Source: Phaeobacter sp. 22II1-1F12B (GTDB lineage: Bacteria; Pseudomonadota; Alphaproteobacteria; Rhodobacterales; Rhodobacteraceae). From it: a stretch of DNA of 64,000 nt. Shown here one piece after another: positions 24,990-34,290 of this stretch. The stretch spans positions 1 to 64,000 of the forward strand of contig NZ_AQQP01000011.1 in assembly GCF_002210165.1 (NCBI RefSeq), in the 5' to 3' direction. The notes under the pieces were generated by a model. That model made no database searches and was not told where the DNA came from. It was given only the letters and a program-made list of their open reading frames with translations. Position 1 is the stretch's first letter. The number at the start of each line of letters is the position of its first letter. A program made the position numbers and the translations under genes.

Positions 24990-27398
24990 TCAGGAAGACT
25001 GCGCGGCGGCGTCCGGCTCTTCTGGTCCTTCGGGGATCTGGTTCGCATCGGTCCCTGCCCCGAGCGCGCTCTTCTGCGGCTCGGGGCGCTGGTTCAGCGC
25101 CTCGGGGTTGCGCAGCCATACATCCCGCTGGGCAAAGGGAATCTCGATGCCTTCTTTGACGAACCGCGCCGCGATCTGGTGGTTCATCTCGGAATGCACG
25201 TTCATCACCCAGTTCACGTCACGCAGGATGGCGCGGATCTCGAAATCGAGACTGTCGGCGCCGAACCCCTTGAACAGAATGTTGGGCGCGGGATTGGCCA
25301 GCACCATCGGATGGTCATTGGCGATCTCACGCAAGATCTCCTCGACCCGGCGCGTGTCCGTCCCATAGGCCACGCCCACCGGCACGATCACGCGGCCAAT
25401 CGTATTGCCCCGTGTAAAGTTGGTCACCGTCCCGGAAATGAAATCCGAGTTCGGAACGATCACATCCGTGCGGTCAAAGGTTTCGATCCGGGTCGAACGC
25501 ACCGAGATATCGCGCACATAGCCCATCTGGCCGTTGACCTCGATCCAGTCGCCCTTGCCGATGGGACGTTCGATCAAAAGGATGATGCCCGATACGAAGT
25601 TCGACACGATGTTCTGAAGACCGAAACCGATACCGACGGAAAGCGCACCGGCCACATAGCCAAGCGCAGTCAGGTCGATGCCCGCCGTGGTGATCGCCAC
25701 CAGCGCCGCGATGGCGATACCGACATACCCGATCCCCGAGAGCACCGCCGTCTGCCCGCCCGCGTCCATTTTGGTCTTGGGCAGGATCGAGCTGCGCAGC
25801 GCCCCCTGCAACATCCGCGTCAGCATGTAGCCAATGGTGAAGACCACCGCGAAAGTCAGAAAATCGGTGGGCGAAATCCGGCTGTCGCCGATGGCAAAGC
25901 CTTCCTGGAACTTGGCCCAAACCTCGGTTAGGTCAGCCAGACGCGCGCCCCAGATCAGCGCCAGCAGCGGCAGCGCCAGCACCGCCACAAGGAACCCCGC
26001 CAGAACCGGCACAAGTCCGGCCTGCTCGGACTCGCTGGCCCCGGTGGCAAGATAGTACAGGTCGTAGATCAGCCGCTGAATGATCGTGACGACACCGGCC
26101 AGGAACAGTGTTCCGACCGCCGGATAGACCAGCGCATCCGCCGCCGCGCCATAACCGATGGCCGCCATGATCGGCCCGACAACACCGACCGCCATAGCCA
26201 TCCGCCCCAGCGCCCAGATCACCCGGTCGAGGAATCCGATCTCTTCGCCTTCCTCGGTTCCGCCGCCGGGCAGGATATGGGCAAGCACCTGCCCAAGCCG
26301 GAAAATCGCGATCGACGTCAGGACAAGGATCGGAAAATCGAGCAGATAGCGCGTATTATCCGTGTATTCCCCGACATCGCTGATCGTGCTGATGAAATCA
26401 TGCGCCGCCAGCATCACGCCCAGAACGACGCTCAGGAACCGGGCTTGCTTGCGGTCTGACGGTTCCAGCTTGACCGTGGCCGTCGCATCCGAGCGCGAGA
26501 ACACCTGCTCGGCCATCCACCACATCAGCAGGATCAGGGTGATCCACGCGGGTATCTGCTGAACCACCGGCTCGGTGTTCGGCGCAAGAAGCCCCATGTT
26601 GTTGATCGCGGTGGTCACCATCGCCACGCCAAGCATCGGCAGGATGATCTGCCCTAGCGAGGTCAGGAAACTGAACACCCCTGCCCCACGGCGCGATTCC
26701 AGCCGCAGGTGGTTCGACAGACGCGTCGCCCATGAACGTCCCCGCGCGGTCAGCACAAGCCCCAGCACCAGCACCAGCAGGGACACCGGTAGGTCACCCC
26801 AGAACTTGCGCCGGAACTCTTCCGAGCGCCAGTTGTCGACGGAATCCTCCGCCAGCGACTGCACATTGGTACCAAAGGAACCGGCCACCACTGCCCAGCG
26901 GGCCGGGATCAGCGGGCTTGGCCCAAGCTGCAACAGCTGGTCCGCGCGCCTTTCGCGGATGATATTGTCGATCTCGCGGATCAACCCATCGGCAAGGCTA
27001 TAGGCTTCCTCGGCATTGACCGAAGGTGCCCTAAGCTGCACCATCTGGTCGTTAAGCTGCTCGCGTCGCGTCGCCACTTCGCCGGGTTCGGGCGCATCCC
27101 CTGCCTCGATATCGGGGGGCGGTCCAAGTGCATTAATCTGACCCTGCAAGGTGCTGATACGGGACGAATTTATCCCCTCGGCCTCAAGAAACTGCTCACG
27201 CCATTCGGCCAGTTGCGACCGCAGCGTTTCAAGCGTTTCATCCGATGCCTGCCCGGCTTCGATCAGGTTTTCGGCCCGGTTGGCAAGAACGTCCCAGGCT
27301 TCGTAATCGGGGGTCTGCTGCGCTTGAACCGCGCCGCCAAAAACCAGGACAAGCAGACACAGGAAGCCGGTGACGGCGGAAATCAGGCGATACCGCAT
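24990..27398 (-). CDS. Large mechanosensitive ion channel (DUF3772-MscS type)
   Basis: The 802-residue inner-membrane channel would open under membrane tension during osmotic downshock. A signal peptide (residues 1-26, ending VQA) precedes a periplasmic coiled-coil-rich DUF3772 region (about 35-190), then around 10 membrane helices, and the MscS pore and vestibule domain near residues 560-770. The pore-lining helix and beta domain are visible around GFGLQNIVSNFVSGIILL and the segment KGDWIEVNGQMGYVRDISVR. The C-terminal tail is Pro/Glu-rich. It is 11 bases downstream of cysK and probably cotranscribed with it. Confidence 0.9.
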   Translation of the reverse strand: MRYRLISAVTGFLCLLVLVFGGAVQAQQTPDYEAWDVLANRAENLIEAGQASDETLETLRSQLAEWREQFLEAEGINSSRISTLQGQINALGPPPDIEAGDAPEPGEVATRREQLNDQMVQLRAPSVNAEEAYSLADGLIREIDNIIRERRADQLLQLGPSPLIPARWAVVAGSFGTNVQSLAEDSVDNWRSEEFRRKFWGDLPVSLLVLVLGLVLTARGRSWATRLSNHLRLESRRGAGVFSFLTSLGQIILPMLGVAMVTTAINNMGLLAPNTEPVVQQIPAWITLILLMWWMAEQVFSRSDATATVKLEPSDRKQARFLSVVLGVMLAAHDFISTISDVGEYTDNTRYLLDFPILVLTSIAIFRLGQVLAHILPGGGTEEGEEIGFLDRVIWALGRMAMAVGVVGPIMAAIGYGAAADALVYPAVGTLFLAGVVTIIQRLIYDLYYLATGASESEQAGLVPVLAGFLVAVLALPLLALIWGARLADLTEVWAKFQEGFAIGDSRISPTDFLTFAVVFTIGYMLTRMLQGALRSSILPKTKMDAGGQTAVLSGIGYVGIAIAALVAITTAGIDLTALGYVAGALSVGIGFGLQNIVSNFVSGIILLIERPIGKGDWIEVNGQMGYVRDISVRSTRIETFDRTDVIVPNSDFISGTVTNFTRGNTIGRVIVPVGVAYGTDTRRVEEILREIANDHPMVLANPAPNILFKGFGADSLDFEIRAILRDVNWVMNVHSEMNHQIAARFVKEGIEIPFAQRDVWLRNPEALNQRPEPQKSALGAGTDANQIPEGPEEPDAAAQSS

Positions 27399-27409
27399 GG
27401 GAACAGGTC

Positions 27410-28444
27410 TCAGCTATCCACGAATACGCCGGGGATCGACGCCGGGGCGCGATCCATCCAAGCCGGCACCGGCAGTCCCTTTTCGGTCAGGAACTCCGGG
27501 TTGAACAGTTTCGACTGATAGCGCGTGCCGTAATCGCACAGGATCGTCACGATGGTCTTGCCCGGCCCCAGATCCTTGGCCATGCGTACCGCGCCCGCGA
27601 TATTGATACCGCTCGATCCGCCAACGCAAAGCCCTTCCTCGGACAAGAGATCAAAAACATAGGGCAGCGCTTCTTCGTCCGGAATCTGGTAAAGCATGTC
27701 GGGCCGGAACCCTTCGAGGTTGGCGGTGATCCGCCCCTGCCCGATGCCTTCGGTGATCGAATTTCCCTCGGGCTTGGCCTCACCGTCCTTGTACAGGCTG
27801 TAGACGCCCGAGCCCATCGGATCGGCCAGACCGATCTTGACGCCCTTAGGCTGCAGGGCCATGCCGACCCCGGCCAGCGTACCGCCCGACCCGACCGAGC
27901 AGATGAACCCGTCGACCTTGCCGTCGGTCTGTTCCCAGATCTCGGGACCTGTGCCTTCGACATGGGCCTGCCGGTTGGCCACATTGTCGAACTGATTGGC
28001 CCAAATCGCCCCTTTGGGTTCGGATTGTGCAAGCCTTTCGGCCAAACGCTGTGAATAACGCACATAGTTATTTGGATTTTTGTAAGGCGCAGCAGGCACC
28101 TGAACCAGCTCGGCCCCGGCCAGACGCAGCATATCTTTCTTTTCCTGCGACTGGGTTTCCGGGATCACGATGACCGTCTTGAACCCCATCGAGGCACCAA
28201 CCAGCGCCAGCCCGATCCCGGTGTTCCCGGCCGTGCCTTCGACGATGGTGCCGCCCGGCTGCAGCTCCCCGCGTGCCATCGCGTCGCGGATGATGAACAG
28301 CGCCGCACGGTCCTTGACCGATTGACCGGGGTTCAGGAACTCGGCCTTGCCGAATATCTCGCACCCGGTTTCATCGCTCGCCTTCCGCAGGCGGATCAGG
28401 GGTGTGTTTCCAACGGCTTCTGCCAGATCACGTGAGATACGCAT
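27410..28444 (-). CDS. cysK: Cysteine synthase A (O-acetylserine sulfhydrylase)
   Basis: The 344-residue PLP enzyme makes cysteine from O-acetylserine and sulfide. The PLP lysine is Lys44 in NPGQSVKDRA, the substrate loop is GTAGNTGIG (about 70-78) and the phosphate-binding loop is SVGSGGTLAG. It is somewhat longer than E. coli CysK (about 323) and the stretch GGTIVEGTAGNTG has the form seen in the alphaproteobacterial branch. In Rhodobacter sphaeroides, cysK lies next to trgAB and contributes to tellurite resistance, and the same order is kept here. A 193-base gap to trgB could hold its own promoter. Confidence 0.9.
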   Translation of the reverse strand: MRISRDLAEAVGNTPLIRLRKASDETGCEIFGKAEFLNPGQSVKDRAALFIIRDAMARGELQPGGTIVEGTAGNTGIGLALVGASMGFKTVIVIPETQSQEKKDMLRLAGAELVQVPAAPYKNPNNYVRYSQRLAERLAQSEPKGAIWANQFDNVANRQAHVEGTGPEIWEQTDGKVDGFICSVGSGGTLAGVGMALQPKGVKIGLADPMGSGVYSLYKDGEAKPEGNSITEGIGQGRITANLEGFRPDMLYQIPDEEALPYVFDLLSEEGLCVGGSSGINIAGAVRMAKDLGPGKTIVTILCDYGTRYQSKLFNPEFLTEKGLPVPAWMDRAPASIPGVFVDS

Positions 28445-28637
28445 GGCGTTCCTTTCCTATCTTCAGCAAAGGTGTAGCCCTGCTGACGCCCGATCTCAAG
28501 CGATCAACGCGTCCCAAGCTCTACGCCCCGCGAACGGTTTCTCCCTAAACCGCGCTCTGCTAGGTATTCCCGTCCCGCCTTGCTGACAGTCACAAAACCG
28601 TCAGCCCCGGATGCCCGCCAATCCCAAGATGCTTTTC

Positions 28638-29747
28638 CTAAATGCCCGCTTCGGCCCGCAACCTGTCGCGGTGACGCGACAACCAGAGCGATGTCGTGAC
28701 CAGCGGCATATCCCGATGACGTTCCGCATCGATATCCGCGATCAGCTCGTCATAGCTCACCAACCGGCTCACAAGGTCTTCGCCCTCACTCTCCAGACCG
28801 CCCCCGCCTTCAGGGCGATCCTCAAGGTCGCAGATTCCGATGAACAGGTTAAGGAACTCCCCGGAAGACCCTGTAGATGAATAACATTTCCCCGCCGGGT
28901 GTAATTGGCGGACGATAAGCCCTGCCTCTTCCTGCGCCTCGCGCCGCGCGGCCTCTTCGGCGGTTTCGCCCGGGTCGACCAGACCGGCGACCGGCTCCCA
29001 GACCCAGGGGTCCGGATCGCCCAGCATAAAGACCGGCGCGCGGAACTGCTGCACCAGCAGCACCCGGTCGCGCAGTGGATCATAGGGCAGAACAACCGCC
29101 GCCTCGCCCACCATCAGCGCACCACGGTTGAGCACATTGCTCATGCTCCCGTCATGACGGCGGAATTGCAGGTCCATCTCTTCCATCGTGAAGAAATTCA
29201 TATAGGGCCGATGGTGCGCATGCACCTCGACGTCCTTCTCCAGATCCCAGTCGGTGCTGGCGGGCCGCCGCCGCGCTACCATCCGCGCATTGGCCCGAAC
29301 CGAGATCGGCGTGAACCGCTTTACCATCTCCTCGGCGCTGATCCGGCCATACCACGCCATGATCTCGACGGCAGCGATCATCTGCAACTCGGCCCATTTC
29401 TCTTCCCAGTCCGAAAGCAGCCACGGCGCCCCCGGCTCCCAGCGGTCGGTCGCCGAAAAGAACACCAGCGCCCAATCTCCGCCGACGAGCTGCACGGGCT
29501 CAAGGTCATAATCGAAGGCGCCTTCATAGAACCGCAGCCGCGCTACGTCCTCATCGCTCAAGCCACGGGCCAGCAGCCCCTCGGCCCGCGCGCCGGAACG
29601 TTCGGCGATGATCGGAAAGGCCTCGCCCGCCGCCCAAAAGGCCGCGTGATCCTCAAGCTCGGCGGGCGCGGTCTCGACCGCATGGCCAAGAACGCGCTCA
29701 AGCAGAGGCAGATGGCACAGCGTGCCATAGAAAAACAGGTCGGACAT
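28638..29747 (-). CDS. trgB: TrgB-like protein: gamma-glutamylcyclotransferase-like domain fused to Nudix hydrolase
   Basis: This 369-residue protein has two domains. The N-terminal part (1 to about 110) begins DLFFYGTLCHLPLLERVLG, a gamma-glutamylcyclotransferase-like fold with the YGTL loop. The C-terminal part (about 190-369) is a Nudix hydrolase of the ADP-ribose pyrophosphatase group, with the Nudix box GLVDPGETAEEAARREAQEE and the usual metal-binding Glu residues. The same fusion is TrgB of Rhodobacter sphaeroides, first described from tellurite resistance. The biochemical link of the two domains to oxyanion stress is not established. It follows trgA by 18 bases. Confidence 0.85.
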   Translation of the reverse strand: MSDLFFYGTLCHLPLLERVLGHAVETAPAELEDHAAFWAAGEAFPIIAERSGARAEGLLARGLSDEDVARLRFYEGAFDYDLEPVQLVGGDWALVFFSATDRWEPGAPWLLSDWEEKWAELQMIAAVEIMAWYGRISAEEMVKRFTPISVRANARMVARRRPASTDWDLEKDVEVHAHHRPYMNFFTMEEMDLQFRRHDGSMSNVLNRGALMVGEAAVVLPYDPLRDRVLLVQQFRAPVFMLGDPDPWVWEPVAGLVDPGETAEEAARREAQEEAGLIVRQLHPAGKCYSSTGSSGEFLNLFIGICDLEDRPEGGGGLESEGEDLVSRLVSYDELIADIDAERHRDMPLVTTSLWLSRHRDRLRAEAGI

Positions 29748-29765
29748 GAAAATTCTCCCGCTGGA

Positions 29766-30206
29766 TCAGCGCCACTGACGCCAGGCATACTCGGTTGCGA
29801 GCCCCGCCAGTATGCCGCCGACGATCAGCGTCATCACGATATGGGTCACAAAGATCGTGATGGCATAGTCCAGCCCGATCTGAAAGATCGCCGCCAACGC
29901 CTCAAGCGGACCGTCATAACGGTTGCGCATCGCCCTACGCGTCATTTCATAGCCGCCCTGAATGAAAAGCGCCCAGAAAACCATGACCACCATACCGGTC
30001 AACCCGTTGTTCACCGCGTTGGTCAACCCGCGCCCGGCCCGGTCGCCCATGACCACCCAGCCGATCGCAAGGCCGATCGCGACATTCACATGGGTGAACC
30101 AGCCGAAATCCATGCCCTCGGTCATCAGCGGCATGATCTGTCCGGAAACGATAAAGGCTAGGAATGCAAGGCTGAGCGCAGCAACAAGTCGTGAGGCGTC
30201 GGGCAT
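29766..30206 (-). CDS. trgA: TrgA family membrane protein
   Basis: The 146-residue protein has four hydrophobic segments (about 5-25, 38-55, 68-88 and 112-135), consistent with an inner-membrane protein. It matches TrgA of the Rhodobacter tellurite-resistance locus in length, topology and position before trgB. It starts 18 bases after the cfa stop codon, and trgB starts 18 bases after its stop, so the three are likely cotranscribed. Its molecular role is unknown. Confidence 0.8.
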   Translation of the reverse strand: MPDASRLVAALSLAFLAFIVSGQIMPLMTEGMDFGWFTHVNVAIGLAIGWVVMGDRAGRGLTNAVNNGLTGMVVMVFWALFIQGGYEMTRRAMRNRYDGPLEALAAIFQIGLDYAITIFVTHIVMTLIVGGILAGLATEYAWRQWR

Positions 30207-30224
30207 GTAACTTCCGGCATTTGG

Positions 30225-31433
30225 CTACGAAGGCCGCGACACCGTAATCTGGGTGACGTCGACACCCTTACTGTCAAAGGCGGACGCGCATGAAGTCAAA
30301 TAGAAATTCCACATCCGTCTGAACCTGTTGTCAAAACCCATCTCTGCGATCTGGTCCCACTTCTCGTTGAAGGTCTCGTGCCAGCGCCGAAGGGTGATGT
30401 CATAGCTCTTGCCGAACTCGATAGAGCGTTCCACCGCAAGCCCCGCCTGTTCGACCTGCGCACGCAGCACCGCCGGGCTGGGCAACATACCGCCCGGAAA
30501 GATGTATTTCTGAATGAAATCAACGCCGCGCTTGTAAACTTCCCAGCGCTGGTCCGACACGGTGATGATCTGAAGCGTCGCCGTCTTGCCCGGTTTCAGC
30601 CGCTCGCGCAGCGTTTCGAAATAGACCGGCCAGTATTTTTCGCCAACCGCTTCGAACATCTCGATGCTGGCGATGCCGTCATAGCTGCCGGTTTCATCGC
30701 GATAATCCTGGAGCTTGAAGCTCACGAGGTCGGATAGACCTGCCTTTTCAATACGTTGCTTGGCGTAGTTGAATTGCTCTTTGCTGATCGTCAAGCCGGT
30801 CACACGCAGGCCCCGTTCCCGCGCGGCATATTCCGCGAAACCGCCCCAGCCGCAGCCGATCTCAAGGATATGATCGCCGGGCTGCGCGCCCATCTGATCG
30901 ATCATAGACGCGTATTTCGCGGTCTGCGCACTCTCGGTGCTCTCCTGACCGTTCAGAAATAATCCACTTGAATAAGTCATCGTATCGTCAAGCCACAGCT
31001 TGTAAAATTCATTACCGAGGTCGTAATGGTACGAAATATTACGACGCGCCTGCGCCTTGTGATTGCGCTGTAGCCAGAACCGTAGCTGTTCGTAAAACCG
31101 CACCACGCCCATGCCGGGGAATCCGTCGTAAAGCGCCTCGTTCCCGGTGCTGACGAGATCCATGAAAGCCTGCAGATCCGGCGTGCTCCACCATTCCTCA
31201 AGGTAGGATTCCGAAAAGCCCAGATCGCCCTCGCGGATCAGCCGCGCAAAGACGTCCTTGTTATGGATGTGCAATTCCGCCACCGGACCGGGCTCTTTGC
31301 CCTCGGCGCGGAAATGGCGACCGTCCGGCAGGATGATGTCCATCCGCCCGCGTTGCAGCCCGTTCAGCATCTCCATCACCTGAGGGAAATAGCGCGGCAG
31401 GTTTTTCTGCCCCTTGGTATCGGTCAGGATCAT
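30225..31433 (-). CDS. cfa: Cyclopropane-fatty-acyl-phospholipid synthase
   Basis: The 402-residue enzyme transfers a methylene group from S-adenosylmethionine to double bonds of membrane phospholipids. The SAM site is ILEIGCGWGGFAEYAA (about 190-205). Family blocks YSSGLF, the SISKEQ segment and EMFEAVGEKYW are present, as is the C-terminal YDITLRRWHETF. In Rhodobacter sphaeroides cfaA and phrA form a sigma-E-dependent singlet-oxygen stress unit. Here it lies 76 bases behind phr in the same orientation, with the candidate sigma-E promoter ahead of phr. Confidence 0.9.
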   Translation of the reverse strand: MILTDTKGQKNLPRYFPQVMEMLNGLQRGRMDIILPDGRHFRAEGKEPGPVAELHIHNKDVFARLIREGDLGFSESYLEEWWSTPDLQAFMDLVSTGNEALYDGFPGMGVVRFYEQLRFWLQRNHKAQARRNISYHYDLGNEFYKLWLDDTMTYSSGLFLNGQESTESAQTAKYASMIDQMGAQPGDHILEIGCGWGGFAEYAARERGLRVTGLTISKEQFNYAKQRIEKAGLSDLVSFKLQDYRDETGSYDGIASIEMFEAVGEKYWPVYFETLRERLKPGKTATLQIITVSDQRWEVYKRGVDFIQKYIFPGGMLPSPAVLRAQVEQAGLAVERSIEFGKSYDITLRRWHETFNEKWDQIAEMGFDNRFRRMWNFYLTSCASAFDSKGVDVTQITVSRPS

Positions 31434-31509
31434 CGGTCGTTTCCCATCGAGTTTAATAAAATCTTAAGATGCGTTTCGCATTTGTGGCAAGAGATGACGG
31501 CCATCAGCG

Positions 31510-32934
31510 TTAGAAATCGCGGTTCTCATAGGCATCCAGCGCGGCCTGCCTGCCTTCTTTGACGCCGACCACCGGCTCCGGGTAGTCATCCCCGGGGTCC
31601 ATCGACCAGCGCCGGGGGATCGCGTCAAAGTAAGCCAACGCGGTTTCCGGCGGCTTTTTCTGTCCCTCCGCGATCCAGGCCTTGGCGTAAACCCCGTCGG
31701 GGTCGAACTTTTCCAGTTGCGTCACCGGGTTGAAGATGCGGAAATAGGGCGAGGCATCCGGCCCCGACCCTGCCGCCCATTGCCAGCCCATCGCATTGCT
31801 CGCCGGGTCCCAGTCGATCAGGCAATCCTCGAACCATTTCTGCCCGATCCGCCAGTGACACATCAGGTTCTTGGTCAGATAGCTCGCCACGATCATCCGC
31901 GACCGGTTGTGCATACGCCCCGTCACGTAAAGTTCCCGCATGCCCGCATCGACGAACGGCACACCGGTGCGCCCCTGTTTCCACGCCTTGACCTCGGCCA
32001 GACGCTCATCCTCCTGCCACGGGAAACTGTCCCATTTCTCGCGCCAGTTCTCCTTCAGGATGCGCGGCGTATGGTGCATCAGGTGATAGGCAAACTCGCG
32101 CCAGACCAGCTCCTTTTGAAAGGTCTCGGCCCCGGCCTTGCCATCCTCGCGGGCCCTTTCCGCCGCTGCCCAACAGCGATGCGGGCTGATCTCGCCCAGC
32201 GACAGGTTCTCGGACAGGCAGGATGTCCCGTCCTCTCCCGGCAGATCGCGCCGTTTCGCATAGTCCGCCACCCCGTCGCGCATGAAGCTGGCCAGCCGTG
32301 CAATCGCTGCCTCTTCGCCAAGCTGCACGTAGGGGCGCACCACATCGGCCCCGCGATTCATCGCCGCGCCAAGGTTCCAATCCTCAAGATCGTCGCTGCC
32401 CGGCCATTTACCGGGCGCGGGGATGTCCGATGGCGTTGCCAACGGAGCCTCCACATCGCGCCCCTTCACCGCGTTCCAGAAAGGCGTATAGACCTTGTAA
32501 AAGCTGCCCTCGCCGGTCTCGACCGTCCAGGGTTCGAACATCAGGTGCCCGCCAAAGGACTTTGCCTCGATCCCCGCCGCCTTGAGATCGGATTTCGCCT
32601 CGGAATCGCGCTCGATCGCATCCGGATCGTAAAGGCGCGACCAATAGACTGCACCGGCCCCGGTTTCCTCGATCAGCGCCTGCAACTGGGTCAGCGCACG
32701 GCCCCGGCGCAGGATCAGGCGCGACCCCTTGTCGGCCAGCGCCTTGCCGAAACACTCAAGCCCCAGCCCAAGCCGCCATTTCGGCGCGGCACCAAGCGCC
32801 TCGGCCTGATCGTCCAGAATGAACACCGGGATCACCGGCCGCCCGCTTTCACAGGCCGCATGTAGCGCCGGATGGTCCGAAAGACGCAGATCGCGCCGGA
32901 ACCACAAGAGTATCGGAGTATTTTCGCCCGTCAT
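31510..32934 (-). CDS. phr: Deoxyribodipyrimidine photo-lyase
   Basis: The 474-residue flavoprotein repairs cyclobutane pyrimidine dimers using blue light. The N-terminal antenna domain starts PILLWFRRDLRLSDHPAL, and the C-terminal FAD domain contains GRTGVPFVDAGMRELYVTGRMHNRSRM and WRIGQKWFEDCLIDWDPASN. The FAD-contacting WQWAAGSGPDASPYFRIFNP segment is intact, which points to a class I CPD photolyase. A sigma-E-like promoter lies 23-49 bases upstream of the start. It heads the phr-cfa-trgA-trgB run. Confidence 0.9.
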   Translation of the reverse strand: MTGENTPILLWFRRDLRLSDHPALHAACESGRPVIPVFILDDQAEALGAAPKWRLGLGLECFGKALADKGSRLILRRGRALTQLQALIEETGAGAVYWSRLYDPDAIERDSEAKSDLKAAGIEAKSFGGHLMFEPWTVETGEGSFYKVYTPFWNAVKGRDVEAPLATPSDIPAPGKWPGSDDLEDWNLGAAMNRGADVVRPYVQLGEEAAIARLASFMRDGVADYAKRRDLPGEDGTSCLSENLSLGEISPHRCWAAAERAREDGKAGAETFQKELVWREFAYHLMHHTPRILKENWREKWDSFPWQEDERLAEVKAWKQGRTGVPFVDAGMRELYVTGRMHNRSRMIVASYLTKNLMCHWRIGQKWFEDCLIDWDPASNAMGWQWAAGSGPDASPYFRIFNPVTQLEKFDPDGVYAKAWIAEGQKKPPETALAYFDAIPRRWSMDPGDDYPEPVVGVKEGRQAALDAYENRDF

Positions 32935-32956
32935 TCACCACTTCCCATTTATCGGG

Positions 32957-32983
32957 ATACGTAGTCCGTTCAGGCTTGGATCA
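32957..32983 (-). promoter_or_regulatory. ECF sigma-E-like promoter of phr-cfa-trgAB
   Basis: Read on the minus strand, TGATCC (32978-32983) is followed after 16 bases by CGTAT (32957-32961). This agrees with the TGATCC -35 element known for Rhodobacter RpoE and with the CGTA-type -10 of this ECF group. It starts inside the end of the aminotransferase gene and lies 23 bases upstream of the phr ATG, giving a very short leader. Confidence 0.65.
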
Positions 32984-34204
32984 AAGTAAATCGTCCAAGG
33001 CGTTCAAGAGTTTATCCATCTCGCCCTGATTGGTGTAATGGGTAAAGCTCAGCCGCAGAACGCCGGTTTCGGGGCTGACCCCCATGCCTTCCAGCACCCG
33101 GTGCGCGTAGAAATCGCTCGCCCCCGCGATGATGCCCCTTTCGGCCAGCGCCTTGGCCACCTTGGCCGGGTCCTGCGTCAGCGCAAGCGCCACGGTCGGC
33201 GCGCGCCCTTCGGCCCTGTCCGGCCCCAGCAAGCGCACCGCGTTGCGCGATTTCACCGCGTCCAGCAACGGTTGCAGCAACTTGGTTTCCTGCCCGCGCA
33301 TCAGGTCATGCACGAACTGTCCGCGCTCCACCGCGTCGCTGCCGGTAAACCCGTGATGCGCGCCAAGCAGATCGATGTAATCCGCCATCCCCGCACAGGC
33401 GGCGATCTGGGCGTGATCCGGCCCCGCCGGGGTGAATTTCTTGTAGATTGAGTCACCGTTGAAATAATGCGCCTGGTTCGGCAGCAGCTCGGCCAGCGGT
33501 CGGCGCACCACCATCAGCCCCTGATGTGGCCCATAGGTTTTATAGGCCGAAAACAAATAGATATCCGGCCCCAGCGCATTCAGATCGGGAAACCCGTGCG
33601 GGGCGTAGGACACGCCATCGACGCAAACAAAGGCCCCCGCCGCATGGGCCATCGCGGTGATCTCGGTCACCGGGTTAATATGGGCCACGATGTTCGAGCA
33701 ATGTGGGAAACAAACCAGACGGACCTTTTCGTCCAGCAGGCCTTCGAGGTCTTCGGGGTTCAACAGACCGCTGTCCGGGTCGACCCGCCATTCGCGGATC
33801 TCAATCCCCTCTTCGGCCAGTCGCCGCCACGGTCCGGAATTGGCCTCGTGATCCTGATTGGTCACGACAATCGCCTCGCCCGGGCTCATCCACTGACGAA
33901 ACGCCTGCGCCAGCACATAGGTGTTCTGCGTGGTCGACGGCCCGAAACTCAGCTCGTCGCTCTCGACACCCAATAGCGCCGCCATCCGAGCGCGCGCCTC
34001 GTCCATCTCCTCGCCGCCCAGGCGGCTGGGGTCGGCATCGCCATAGGGCTGCATCTTGCGCTCGGTATAGAACCGCGTCAGGCGCTCGATCACCGGCGCG
34101 CAGGCATAAGACCCGCCCGCGTTTTCGAAATGCGCAAAAGCAGCGATCTCGGGCTTGGAAAAGGCCGGAAACAGAGAGCGAACATAGTCGGAATCGAGTT
34201 TCAT
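32981..34204 (-). CDS. Class V aminotransferase (cysteine desulfurase-like)
   Basis: The 407-residue PLP enzyme belongs to fold-type I class V aminotransferases. The PLP lysine is in LFSAYKTYGPHQG (about residue 220), the aspartate that contacts the cofactor is in VCVDGVSYAPH and the phosphate-binding part is near FGPSTTQNTYVLA. The active-site cysteine loop of true SufS enzymes is not evident, so another substrate such as an amino acid or a kynureninase-like reaction is possible. I used the ATG at 34204; an upstream ATG at 34261 extends it by 19 residues and neither has a strong ribosome binding site. It precedes, in the same orientation, the sigma-E-like promoter of phr. Confidence 0.75.
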   Translation of the reverse strand: MKLDSDYVRSLFPAFSKPEIAAFAHFENAGGSYACAPVIERLTRFYTERKMQPYGDADPSRLGGEEMDEARARMAALLGVESDELSFGPSTTQNTYVLAQAFRQWMSPGEAIVVTNQDHEANSGPWRRLAEEGIEIREWRVDPDSGLLNPEDLEGLLDEKVRLVCFPHCSNIVAHINPVTEITAMAHAAGAFVCVDGVSYAPHGFPDLNALGPDIYLFSAYKTYGPHQGLMVVRRPLAELLPNQAHYFNGDSIYKKFTPAGPDHAQIAACAGMADYIDLLGAHHGFTGSDAVERGQFVHDLMRGQETKLLQPLLDAVKSRNAVRLLGPDRAEGRAPTVALALTQDPAKVAKALAERGIIAGASDFYAHRVLEGMGVSPETGVLRLSFTHYTNQGEMDKLLNALDDLL

Positions 34205-34290
34205 GCCGTTAGGAAAATACGAGTTTACCAAGGAAGGCAAGCATTTAGGCGCTGGCAGCACCCGATCGCACTACGCCTGGCACTCGGTCT

